This document shows positions 20,308 through 30,268 of a DNA stretch of 64,000 nucleotides, one piece after another. A model generated the notes under the pieces. That model had not been told where the DNA came from. It saw only the letters and a list, made by a program, of their open reading frames with translations, and searched no databases. Numbering within the stretch: position 1 is the stretch's first letter; each line of letters opens with the position of its first letter. The translations under genes were made by a program, and so were the position numbers. The stretch spans positions 434,001-498,000 of the forward strand of contig CAWIVS010000011.1 in the NCBI GenBank assembly GCA_963839685.1, given 5' to 3'. Source of the DNA: CADEED01 sp963839685 (GTDB taxonomy: Bacteria > Pseudomonadota > Gammaproteobacteria > Steroidobacterales > Steroidobacteraceae).

Positions 20308-20336
20308 CTTGTCAGCGGCTGCGCCGCGAATCTAAT

Positions 20337-20364
20337 CGCCGCCCCTTCAAGAGAAGGGGCGGCG
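20337..20364 (+). terminator. perfect 12-bp hairpin between receptor and halogenase genes
   Basis: Arms CGCCGCCCCTTC and GAAGGGGCGGCG pair perfectly around an AAGA loop. There is no T-run after it, so it may be a weak or Rho-assisted terminator, or an mRNA-stabilising hairpin that lets the receptor be expressed more than the downstream enzymes. Confidence 0.55.
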
Positions 20365-20378
20365 TCCATGGAGTGAAG

Positions 20379-21914
20379 ATGCAGCCAGCGCCTTTGCACA
20401 TCGTGATCGTCGGCGGGGGTTCTGCCGGCTGGATGTGCGCCGCCGCCTGCGCGCAGGTGCTGCATCCGGAACGTTATCGCGTCACGCTCATCGAGTCCGA
20501 TGAAATCGGCACCGTGGGCGTGGGCGAGGCCACCTTGCCGGCGCTGCGCGACTTCAACGAACTGCTCGGGCTCGACGAGGCGCGCTTCATGCGCGAGACG
20601 CAGGGCACATTCAAGCTCGGCATCGAGTTCCGCGGTTGGGATCGTGCCGGCCACGGCTACGTACACCCCTTCGGCTCGTTCGGCGAGCTGTGGGGCGGCG
20701 TGGAGTTCCAGCATTTCTGGCTGCGCGCGCGCCGGCAGGGACTGGATCCGCCGCCGCTCGAGGATTTTTCCGTGGCGGTGCGCGCCTGCCGGCGCAACGC
20801 CTTCGACTTTCCGAGCGCCAGCACGATTCTCTCGACGTTCTACGGCTACGCCTATCACTTCGACGCCAGCCTGTACGCCGATTTCCTGCGTCGCTGGTCG
20901 ATGGGCCACGGCGTCACGCGCGTCGAAGGACAGGTGGTGGATGTCGCGTTGAGTGCTCGAGGTGACATCGACACGTTGACGCTCAAATCCGGGCAACGCA
21001 TCAGCGGCGATTTCTTCGTCGACTGCAGCGGATTTCGTTCGCTGCTGCTCGGCGACAAGCTGCAGGTTCCCTGGGAAGACTGGAGCGGGTGGCTGCCCTG
21101 CGATCGCGCCTGGGCGGTGCCCTGCGAACGAACGGCCGACTTCACTCCCTACACGCGCTCGACCGCGCAGAAGGGCGGCTGGACCTGGCGCATCCCGCTG
21201 CAACACCGCACCGGCAACGGCCACGTGTTCTCGACCCGTTTCGTGAGCGAAGACGAGGCGCGCGCAACGTTGTTAGGTGCTCTCGACGGCCGCGCACAGG
21301 GTGAGCCGCGCCTGCTGAAGTTCCGCGCCGGGCGCCGCGCCCAGGCCTGGAAACGCAATTGCCTGGCGATCGGTCTCGCCAGCGGTTTTCTCGAGCCACT
21401 CGAGTCGACCAGCCTGTTTCTCATCCAGAAGGCGATCCAGGACATGTTGCGCCTGTTGCCCTCGCCCGAGGCGCGCGGCGTCGACGAGCGGCTGGGACGC
21501 GAGTTCAATCGACTCTCGGACGCACTCTACGAACGCATCCGCGATTTCCTGATCCTGCACTACACGGCCAATCGCCGCTTCGGCGAGCCGCTGTGGGACC
21601 ACGTGCGCGACTACGAGCTGCCCGAGAGCCTGCTCCACAAGCTGCGGCTGTTCGACGCGCGTGGCCACGTGCCGTACTTCAAGGATGGCTTTTTCTCGCG
21701 CGACAGCTGGCTGGCCGTGCTCTTCGGCCAGGGCCTCACGCCGCGCGCGCACGACCGGCTCGCCGACTGCATACCCGCCGAGTTGCTCGAGGCGAAGCTG
21801 CGCGAGCTGCACAGCCGGGTCGCCAGCCACGCGGGCAGCATGCCTGCGCACGCGGACGTCATCGCGCGTTATTGCGGCGAACCGCAGCCTGCGAAACAGG
21901 CGATGAGTTCATGA
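20379..21914 (+). CDS. tryptophan halogenase family FAD-dependent protein
   Basis: 511 aa from ATG 20379. The FAD-binding motif IVGGGSAGWM is at residues 8-17. GVGEATLPALRDF follows, with Lys79 in TFKLGIEF at the position of the catalytic lysine of PrnA-type halogenases. WTWRIP at 268-273 is the family WxWxIP signature, and GLASGFLEPLESTSL is the usual C-terminal FAD/substrate block. All halogenase marks are thus present. Relatives of this subfamily are common beside TonB receptors and glycoside hydrolases in Xanthomonads and Caulobacters, where their substrate is undetermined; actual halogenation here is not shown. It overlaps the next gene by 4 bases. Confidence 0.88.
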   Translation: MQPAPLHIVIVGGGSAGWMCAAACAQVLHPERYRVTLIESDEIGTVGVGEATLPALRDFNELLGLDEARFMRETQGTFKLGIEFRGWDRAGHGYVHPFGSFGELWGGVEFQHFWLRARRQGLDPPPLEDFSVAVRACRRNAFDFPSASTILSTFYGYAYHFDASLYADFLRRWSMGHGVTRVEGQVVDVALSARGDIDTLTLKSGQRISGDFFVDCSGFRSLLLGDKLQVPWEDWSGWLPCDRAWAVPCERTADFTPYTRSTAQKGGWTWRIPLQHRTGNGHVFSTRFVSEDEARATLLGALDGRAQGEPRLLKFRAGRRAQAWKRNCLAIGLASGFLEPLESTSLFLIQKAIQDMLRLLPSPEARGVDERLGREFNRLSDALYERIRDFLILHYTANRRFGEPLWDHVRDYELPESLLHKLRLFDARGHVPYFKDGFFSRDSWLAVLFGQGLTPRAHDRLADCIPAELLEAKLRELHSRVASHAGSMPAHADVIARYCGEPQPAKQAMSS

Positions 21915-23454
21915 GTGCCGCGGTCCGCCATCTCGTCATTGTCGGACGCGACGCTCCGCTGTGGCTGTCGGCCTGCGCCATGCAGTACGCGCTCGGGCCC
22001 GCGGGCGTCGACCTGACCGTGATCGAGCTGCCGCCCCAGGCGCAGGCGGCCGACCTGTGCATCTCGCTGCCGGCGCTCGAGGCGCTGCACTCGCGAATGC
22101 GTATCGACGAGTCGCGACTCATCGCCGGCACGCGTGGTGCGTTCACCCTGGGCCGGCGTTTCGTGGATGCCGCCGGTCAGGCACCCGCGTTCTTCCATGC
22201 GCACGGTTCCATCGGTACGCGCATCGACCGCAAGGAATTCCTGCCGCAATGGCTGGTCGCGCGTCACCAGGGACTCACGGTGCCGTTCGAAGAGTTCTCG
22301 CTGACCACCATGGCCGCGCGGCAGGACCGCATGCTGTTGCCCGATGCAGCCACCGAGGGTTTCGGATTCACCGACTATGGCTATCACCTGCCGGCGATTC
22401 CGTATGGCGCCTGGCTGCGCCAGCTGGCGCTGCGTCGCGGCGTGCGCAGCCACGCGACGCCGCACGCTCGAGGTGCGGGTCGACGCGCAGCGCGGCATTT
22501 CCGAGCTGCTGCTCGAAGACGGGCGTCGCATCACGGGCGACGTCTTTCTCGATGTCACGGGCGGTGAGGCGTTGCTCGCCAATGCGCTCGGCGTGGCGCG
22601 CGAGAACTGGCGCGACGGGTTCGTCGCCGACCGCGTGCTCTACGGAAACGGCGCGCTGCTCTCACCGGTACCCATCCACTCCGAAGTGCGCGCCCAGCCC
22701 ACCGGCTGGATGTCGCTGGCCGCCAGCCAGGTGTGCGTGCACGTGCAGCATGTTTTTTGCAGCGACCTGCTCTCCGACGCCAGGGCTCTCGAGGCAGCCG
22801 CGAACGTGCCGCTGCAGTCCGTGTTGATTCGCGAGCGTCATCCCGGTCGCCGGGTGCGCGCCTGGGAGAAGAACTGCGTGGCGCTCGGAGAAGCCGCCTG
22901 TGTTTTCGACCCGCTGCACTTCGTGGATCTGCACGCCGTGCAGGTGGGCCTGGTGCATCTGCTGCACCTGTTTCCCGTGCACGATGACTTCAGCGTGGAG
23001 CGCGACGAATACAACCAGAACGTGCGCTCGGCCTTCGAGCGCATGCGCGATTTCCAGAGCGCACACTATCTTCTGAACAGATATGGGTTGAATCGCGACG
23101 GGCTGGGCGAACAGGCGGCGCCGTTCTGGTCGCGCGCGCGCGCCACGGCCGTCAGCACCGAGCTGGCGCACAAGATCGACGTGTTTCGCGCGCGCGGCGA
23201 GATGGTTCACTACGAAGACGAAGCCTTCACCATCGACGACTGGCAGTCCCTGCTCATCGGTCACGGCGTGATCCCCGAGACCTGGGACCCGGCGGTGGAT
23301 CGCACCGAGCCCGCGCTGCTGCAAGAGCGAACTGCATCGCATCCAGGAATTCATCCGCCAGAAGGTGGAAGCGCAGCGCCCGCACCCGGAGTACCTGCAG
23401 ACGGTCTGCGCCCCGGCGTTCGCGGCTGCGCCGCGCCCAAGAATTCAACAGTAG
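21911..23454 (+). CDS. degenerate tryptophan-halogenase-like protein (tandem paralogue), frameshifted
   Basis: About 514 aa when joined. The fold-level pattern of the previous protein is kept (LPALEALHSRMRIDESRL, TRGAFTLGRRF, AYGAWLRQLALRRGV-like block, DVFLDVTGGEALLAN, WEKNCVALGEAACVFDPLHFVDLHAVQVGL). The dinucleotide motif reads IVGRDAPLWL instead of GGGSAGWM, the WxWxIP motif is absent (GWMSLAAS) and the reactive-Lys position reads FTLGRRF. It probably lacks halogenase activity and may be a partner or structural paralogue. One-base insertions lie near 22465 and near 23330; the true C-terminus is ELHRIQEFIRQKVEAQ...RIQQ with TAG at 23452-23454. Confidence 0.75.
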
Positions 23455-23472
23455 ATAGACCAGGAACAGATC

Positions 23473-25523
23473 ATGCCGAAACTGTCTTCGGCCGCGGCAT
23501 GCGGCCTCCTGCTCACTCTCACGCTGGCGCAGGCTATTGCCGCCACGCCGCAACGCGCCGGCAGCTGCGTGGATTCGCCGCAGGCAAAGCTCACGGTGTG
23601 CGTGGCCGCCGATGCAGGCGGCCCCTGGTACGAGGTGTATCGAGGCGATCGCACGGTGATCGCGCATGCGCGGCTGGGCCTGGTACTCGATGGATTCGGC
23701 AACGAACCGGCCAGTCGCGTCACCAATGCGCGCCGCACCACGGTGGATCAAAGCTGGGAGCAGCCCTGGGGCGAGCAACGGATCATCCAGGACCGGCACG
23801 CCGAGCTGCGCGTGACCCTGTCAGGGGTCGACGCGACACGCACCGAACCTTTCGATCTCATCGTTCGGGTATTCGACGACGGCCTCGGTTTCCGCTACGA
23901 GTTCAACCAGATCGCCGCCGCGCGCGATGTCGCGATCGTCGACGAGCTCACCGAGTTCCGGCTCGCTGGCGACTGGGATGCCTGGTGGTACCCGGCACGT
24001 CATCCCGATCGCGACGAATACCTCTACAAGCGCGCACGACTGCACGAGGTGCACCTCGCGGAAACGCCGCTGACGATGCAGTCCGCGGGGCTGTACCTGT
24101 CGATACACGAAGCGGCGCTGGTCGACTTCGCCAGCATGAACCTGCGACGTACCGCGGAACGCACGCTCAAGGCCGACCTCATGCCATGGTCCGACGGTGT
24201 GCTGGTTCGCAAACGTGGGCCGTTCGTCACGCCGTGGCGCACCGTGTTGGTCGGCGACACGCCGATGCAGCTCGCCGACTCCCGCATCGAGCTCAACCTC
24301 AACGAGCCGAACCGCATCGCCGACACCTCCTGGATCCACATCGGCAAATACGTGGGTGTGTGGTGGGAGATGCATCTGCAACGCTCCACCTGGGGCAGTG
24401 GTGCACAACACGGCGCCAACAACGACAACGTCAAGCGTTACATCGACTTCGCGGCCAAGAACGGTTTCGGCGGCGTACTGGCCGAAGGCTGGAATCGCGG
24501 CTGGGACGGCGACTGGATCGCCAACGGCAAGCATTTCAGCTTCACCGAGTCATACCCGGACTTCGATCTGCCAATGCTGGCGGCGTACGCGCGCGAGCGC
24601 GGCGTGCGGCTCGTCGGTCACAACGAAACCGCGGGAGCGCTCGAGAACTACGAGCGGCAGCTCGAGCCGGCGATGTCACTGTATGCGGCGAACGGCGTCG
24701 CCGTGGTCAAGACCGGCTACGTGAAGCCGAGCGGCTCGATCGAGCGCACCCTCGGCGACGGTTCGATTGGCCACGAATGGTTTGCCGGTCAGTACCGCGT
24801 GCGACACGAACTGAAGGTGGCCGAGGTCGCCGCACAACACCGCATCTCGATCGACGCGCATGAGCCCGTGAAGGACACGGGGCTGCGCCGTACCTGGCCC
24901 AACATGTTGACCCGCGAAGGCGCGCGCGGCCAGGAGTTCAATGCCTGGGGGCGGCCTACCAATCCACCCGAGCACCTGACCATCCTGCCGTTCACGCGCC
25001 TGCTGGCCGGCCCCATGGATTTCACGCCCGGGCATCTTCGACATCACCTTCGGCAAGACCAACATCAACGAACGCGTGCAGTCGACGCTGGCCACCCAGC
25101 TCGCGCTCTATGTGCTGGTTTACAGCCCGGTGCAGATGGCCGCGGATCTGCCCGAGAACTATGAAAAGCGGCCCGACGCGTTTCAGTTCATCCGCGACGT
25201 GCCCACCGATTGGGAAACCTCGCGCACGCTGCAAGGCGAGATCGGTGACTACGTGGTGATCGCGCGCCAGCAGCGTGGCACGGCCGACTGGTACCTGGGC
25301 GCCACCACCGACGAGAACGCGCGCAATCTCGACATCCCGCTCGACTTCCTGCCACGCGGCCGTCGCTACGAGGCACAGATCTATCGCGACGCGCCCGGCG
25401 CGGATTACCGCAGCAACCCCGCCGCACTGGTCATCGAAAAGCGCCGCGTGACCTCGCAGGATCAACTCGGCCGCAACGCTCGCACCGGGCGGCGGACTGG
25501 CGGTGCGTTTTCGCGCGCTGTGA
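23473..25523 (+). CDS. glycoside hydrolase family 97 (SusB-like alpha-glucosidase type), frameshifted near the end
   Basis: About 683 aa with a signal peptide (residues 1-24), so periplasmic or exported. The N-terminal beta-sandwich is followed by the barrel: IHIGKYVGVWWEMHL, GWNRGWDGDW, GHNET (Glu385), VVKTGYVKP, DAHEPVKDTGLRRTWPN (Glu464) and TREGARGQEFNAW. In GH97 the retaining galactosidases carry VDF with an Asp nucleophile where this protein has KTGYV, so the inverting alpha-glucosidase type is more likely. Frame changes occur near 25032 (an extra G in a GGG run) and near 25485; the correct end is APGGGLAVRFRAL. It likely cleaves alpha-glucans or alpha-glucosides brought in by the receptor. 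Confidence 0.88.
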
Positions 25524-25532
25524 GCCCCGCGA

Positions 25533-27004
25533 CTAGCTGGCGGTTTCGCGGACGCGGAGCACGATCAGCCCGGCCAGGAACAAGCCAACGGCGGCAATGA
25601 CGAGACGTATATGAAGGATCGCCGTCGGCGCCACGTCGAGCAGCCAGCCAAGCACGCCGGCCGCCAGCAACTGCGGGATGACGATGAAGATGTTGAAGAT
25701 GCCCATGCTCACGCCCATCTTCCGCGCGGCAGGTTGTTGGCCAACATGGCGAATGGCAAGGGAATGATGGAGCGCCCACGCGAAGCCCAGTCCGATCATC
25801 GACACCAGCAGCCAGTCGGGATCGCGGATCAGCAGCATGGACAGCAGGCCGACGGCGCCCAGCCACAGGTTGATCCGGTGCGTAGGCGGATGCCGAAACG
25901 TCGAACGAACCAGGGAATGATCGATCGCAGCCAGCGCGCCAAGTCCGTTGTAAGTAGCGAACAGCACGCCGACCCAATTGGCGCCCGCTTCGTAGGCCGG
26001 CGAACCGGGTAGTGTCGATCCGAAATGCAGCTTCGCGACCGCGGGCGTGGTGTAGACGAAAACGTGAACAGCGTGAACCAGGCGAAAGAATTGCACCAGT
26101 GCCAGCCAGCGCATGGATGCGGACATGGATTCCAGTTCACCGAGAATGGTCGTGAAGGCGTTCTCGGCTTTCATCCGGCTGGCCACGAGCAGGAACACTC
26201 CGTAGGCGAGCGCGGCACACACCAGCACGAAGAGCGCGGAGGAGAGCCCGGCGATGCTGGCGCCGCAGGAGACCCAGCGATCCCAGTCCGATCCAGACGG
26301 CGGCATGCCGCCGCATGCTCTGCGGAAGACCTGAGCGATCGGTCGGGCCGGGCTCGTCGAATTTCTCGAGCATTTCGGGCGGAAATTCGCGTGAGCGACA
26401 GCGCTGACCAGCAAACCGCCGCATCAGCAACATCGCTCCGATGCAGAACGCGTACTTCACCGAGGTCGTTGATTTCGCCGGCGGGCGCTGGTCGACGGAC
26501 GCCCAGCTTCGCGAATACCCAGGGCAACAGGCTTCCCACCACCGCGCCGAGACTCGCCAGGAACATGTAGATCGATAAAGCCCGTGGCGCGTTGATCGGC
26601 CGACAGCTGATCGGCGACGAAGGCGCGGAACGGACCCATGGTGAGATTCACCGAAGCATCCAGCAGCCAAAGAGCGAGTACTGCCATCCACAGCGTCATG
26701 GCATTCGGCATGGCGACGAGCATTACTGCGGCCAGCGCAGCGCCGACCAGGAAGTACGGGTCGGCGCCGACCGAAGCGGGTCCAGGTGCGGTCCGAGTAG
26801 TAACCCACCAGTGGCGGGACGATCAGGCCGGTGATGGGACCGGCGAGCCAGAGCAGCGGGACGTATTTCCAGGCTGGCGCCCAGGTTCTGGAATATTCGC
26901 GTGGCATTGGCCTGCGGCAGCGCGAATCCGAACTGGATGCCAAACGCACCCATGCACAGGGCTGCATCATCTGCCATGTCGGACAGGCTGGGCTTGGATA
27001 TCAC
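25533..27004 (-). CDS. MFS sugar transporter (maltose/SLC45-type), frameshifted
   Basis: Inferred about 490 aa, inner membrane. The N-terminus (FGIQFGFALPQANATRIFQNLGA, LAGPITGLIVPPLVGYYSDRTWTRFGRRRPY) and later blocks (NLTMGPFRAFVADQLSADQRATGF, FLASLGAVVGSLLPW, FFAWFTLFTF followed by YTTPAVAK, GLGFAWALHHSLA, GVSMGIFNIFIVIPQ) are typical of the proteobacterial maltose/disaccharide MFS carriers found beside TonB receptors. At least six frame changes are needed (about 26060, 26400, 26480, 26580, 26740, 26880). GTG at 27004 is the suggested start, 6 bases after the esterase stop on the same strand, so the two probably form an operon with the esterase first. Confidence 0.8.
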
Positions 27005-27009
27005 GCGCC

Positions 27010-28065
27010 CTATTTCGCGTTGACCGCGAGCTGCCCGCAAAGAACGGCAGCACTTTCGACGTGAGCCGTTCGTTGATGCGATTGACGTGATCGCCGGGAT
27101 AGATGTCGAGCGAATGCCGGATGCCGTAGTTATCCAGCGAGCTCATGCAGCCGCTGTATGCCCGCGGGCACCGGATCCTGATCGCCGGCATCGAGGACAA
27201 TGGCGCGGTAGGTGTTCAGCGCCGGCAAATACTGATGGACCATGAACATCGGCCCGCTCGCCGACCAATCGGCCATCACTTCCGACACCCTGGCACTGTC
27301 ACCGGTGGGCAGGCTCAGGTATAGCGGCGGATTTTTCGGATCCGGTGACCACGCCGCGGCCGACGCCAGGATTGCCTTGGTGAAGAAATCCGCGGCGGCA
27401 ATGTCTTCGGCTCGTCTTGATGGCGGCGGCGCGGGCCATGGACTGCGGTCCGGCGGCGCGTTCGGCGCCAGGCAGCAGGGACTCATCACGTAGAGCGCGG
27501 AAAACACACCCGGTGCTTTCATCGCCACGCGCAAGGTGCCGTAGCCGCCCATGGAGTGACCGCCCAGACCGCGGCCTTCGGGTTTCGCGACCGTGCGGTA
27601 GTGACTATCCACGTACGCGACCAGGTCGCGGGAAACAAAAGTCTCCCAGTCGCCGTTGAGGGCGGAACGTGGAATACATGCTGCCCTGGAATTTCGTGAA
27701 CGCGTCGGGCATCACCACGATCATTTCCCGGACGCCGGCTGCAAACGCCGCGTCGACCGCCTGTCGGAACATTGACGAAATGCTGGCCCTTGAGTCCAAA
27801 CCATTTTGCGTCGCTATCGGTGAAGCCGTGCAACAGGTAAAGCACCGGATAACGTCGCTTGCGGCTGTTTGGCGTAGCTCGGCGGCAGGTACACCGACAC
27901 ATTGCGATCGGGCGAATCGCCGGCGAGATTCCCCACCAGCGAGGCGCCGTGCACCACCACGCGCGAATACCGAGTCCGGGGCCCCGCCGGTGCGTCTGCG
28001 TTTGCAAACGTGCAGGCGAAACCGAGCACGGCGACAGATATCGTGAACCTTTGCCGTCGATACAT
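27010..28065 (-). CDS. secreted esterase (feruloyl/acetyl-esterase-like, esterase D family), frameshifted
   Basis: About 350 aa. ATG 28065 starts a signal peptide (MYRRQRFTISVAVLGFACTF, then ANA). Blocks: VYLPPSYA, RRYPVLYLLHGFTDSD, REMIVVMPDAFTKFQGSMYS, then GLGGHSMGGYGTLRVAMKAPGVFSALYVMSP, where GHSMGG is the Ser nucleophile elbow. LDNYGIRHSLDIYPGDHVNRINERL supplies the catalytic His. After a last frame change near 27030 the end reads QLAVNAK with TAG at 27010-27012, matching the usual LPFFxxQLAF-type C-terminus. Breaks near 27650, 27740, 27870 and 27160 as well. Likely removes acyl groups from plant-type polysaccharides before uptake. Confidence 0.82.
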
Positions 28066-28156
28066 GTTCTGGTCCTTACGAGCGCGGGGCCGATGTCGCA
28101 GTATCCCGAATTGCCGCGGCTGAATCACGGAGACACGCAAAAGATGGCGACGCCGG

Positions 28157-30230
28157 ATGAGCCCACTGCGCGGATTCTTGCGCGCATTGTTGTCCGAATG
28201 GGCGCCTGCTCGCTGGCGTGCGTTCGCGCTGGTGCCCGGCGCGCAGGCGCAGACGGCGACCTGGACCCCCGACAACGGCGACGGCACGTTTCACCAATCC
28301 GCTTTTCTACGAAGAATTCTCCGATCCGGACATGATCCGCGTCGGCGAAGACTTTTATCTCACGGGCACGACCATGCATTCGATGCCCGGCCTGCCGATC
28401 CTGCATTCGCGCGACCTGGTCAACTGGGAGTTCCTCGCATACGCGTCGAAGGAGCTCAATCTCGGCCCGGCGTTTCGCCTCGAAGGCGGCGAGAACATTT
28501 ATGGTCAGGGCATCTGGGCGCCCTCGTTCCGTTATCGCGACGGCACCTTCTATATCTTCAGCAATGTGAACCGCGAGAAAACGCAGCTGTTCACGGCGAA
28601 AAATCCGGCGGGGCCATGGCATCACGGCACGATGAAGCGCTCGCTGCACGATCTGTCAGTGCTGTTCGACGACGATGGCAAGGCGTACGTCATCTGGGGT
28701 TACCAATCGATCCGGTTCGCCCAGCTCACTGCTGATCTCACCGACATCGTTCCGGATACGGAGCGCGAGATCATCCCGAAGGAGGCAGGCATGGGCGAGG
28801 GCCTGCACTTCTACAAGATCGACGGCAAGTACTTCATCACCAGCGCCTGGTACGAGAACCGCATGCGCATGCCGGCGGCGCGCGCTGCCCGGCCGGAAGG
28901 ACCCTACGAGGTCAACCAGGCCATCAGTATCGATGAGGACTTTGGTCTGGCGCAGGGTTACCGACTCGGCGACATGCGGGGCACGAAACCGCCCTACGAC
29001 ATCCGTCCTGGCGATCCTCACACCACCGGAAAACTCTCGCTGCATCAGGGCGGGATCATTCAGACGCCGATGGGCGAGTGGTGGGGCTACTCGATGATGG
29101 ATTACAACTCGGTGGGCCGGCTGACGGGACTTTCACCCGTCACCTGGAAAGACGGCTGGCCCTGGTTCGGCCTCTCTGGAAACCTGGGCAGGACGCCGCG
29201 CACCTGGGTGAAGCCGAAAACCCGTGAACCGCAAGAGATTCGCGTTCCGTACGTGCGCAACGACGATTTCGCCGCACCGGCGCTGCGGCCCATCTGGCAG
29301 TGGAATCATGTACCGGTTGCCGAGGCGTGGTCGCTCACTCAGCGCGCCGGATTTCTGCGCCTGCGGGCTCTGCCCGCGACCAGTCTCTGGGATGCACGCA
29401 ACACGCTCACGCAGCGTTCGATCGGACCGCGATCCACACCCATCGCCTTGCTCGAGACCGCCGGAATGGTGGACGGCGACGTCGCGGGCCTGGCGCTGTT
29501 CAACCGGCCGTACGCGTGGATCGGTGTGGAACGCAGTCATGGCAAGACCGAGATCGTGCATTTCGACGAGCAAACTCAGCGCAGCACCCGCGTCGAGCTG
29601 GTGGGCACTCACGTCTGGTTGCGGGCCGAGTGCGATTTCCTCGCGGAGCGTGCGAAGTTCTCGTATTCACTCGACGGCATCGCGTACCTGAATCTCGGGC
29701 CGCCCCTGACGATGGTGTTCCAGCTCACCACGTTCCAGGGCGTGCGTTATGCGCTGTTCAACTTCAATACGACGGGGCCGCCGGGCGGTGTCGCGGACTT
29801 CGATTCGTTCGAAGTCCTGCAGCCTCATCCGCGCGGCCTGATGCGGCCCATTCCGTACGGCGAGTTCGTGCGGATCATCAGTGTGGGCAGCCAGCGCGGG
29901 CTGGCGATCGACGGCAAGCAGGTCATGGCGGCAAGCCCGACCGATTTCGAAGTCGTCAGATTGAATCTCGGCCGCGTGGCGCTGAAATCGCCGCTTGGCA
30001 TGCTCAGCATCGGCCCGAACGGCGCAGCGCGACTGGCGTCGGGACGGCCCGGACCGGAAGAAACGTTTCAATGGATCGAAACTCCCACCGGTGAACTCCT
30101 GTTGCTGTCGCTGCGCACCCATCGGTTCCTGCGCGTCGATCCTGCCAGCGGACGGATCGTTGCGGACAGCGCCGGTCCGCTGCCCGATGGCAGCGACGGC
30201 ACGCGTTTCGTGTGGAGGCGAGCGCCCTGA
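28157..30230 (+). CDS. glycoside hydrolase family 43 (beta-xylosidase/arabinofuranosidase type), one frameshift near the start
   Basis: About 690 aa. From near 28290 the frame is open to the stop. The catalytic five-blade domain is clear: NPLFYEEFSDPDMIRVGEDFYLTG (general-base Asp in the SDPDM segment), GQGIWAPSFRYRDGTFYIF, FDDDGKAYVIWG and GMGEGLHFYKIDGKYF (acid Glu). It is followed by a xylosidase-type beta-sandwich (YAWIGVERSHGK, YALFNFNTTG) and by a C-terminal beta-trefoil-like part of about 130 aa (VRIISVGSQRGLAIDGK, LLLLSLRTHRFLRVD) resembling fascin-like modules. ATG 28157 is in another frame and gives a plausible export signal ending ...PGAQAQ; ATG 28144 in the third frame is an alternative. 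Divergent from the esterase. Confidence 0.88.
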
Positions 30231-30268
30231 TCCCGAGGAGGCGCCGCGAAACAGGGTATCTTGGCGCC

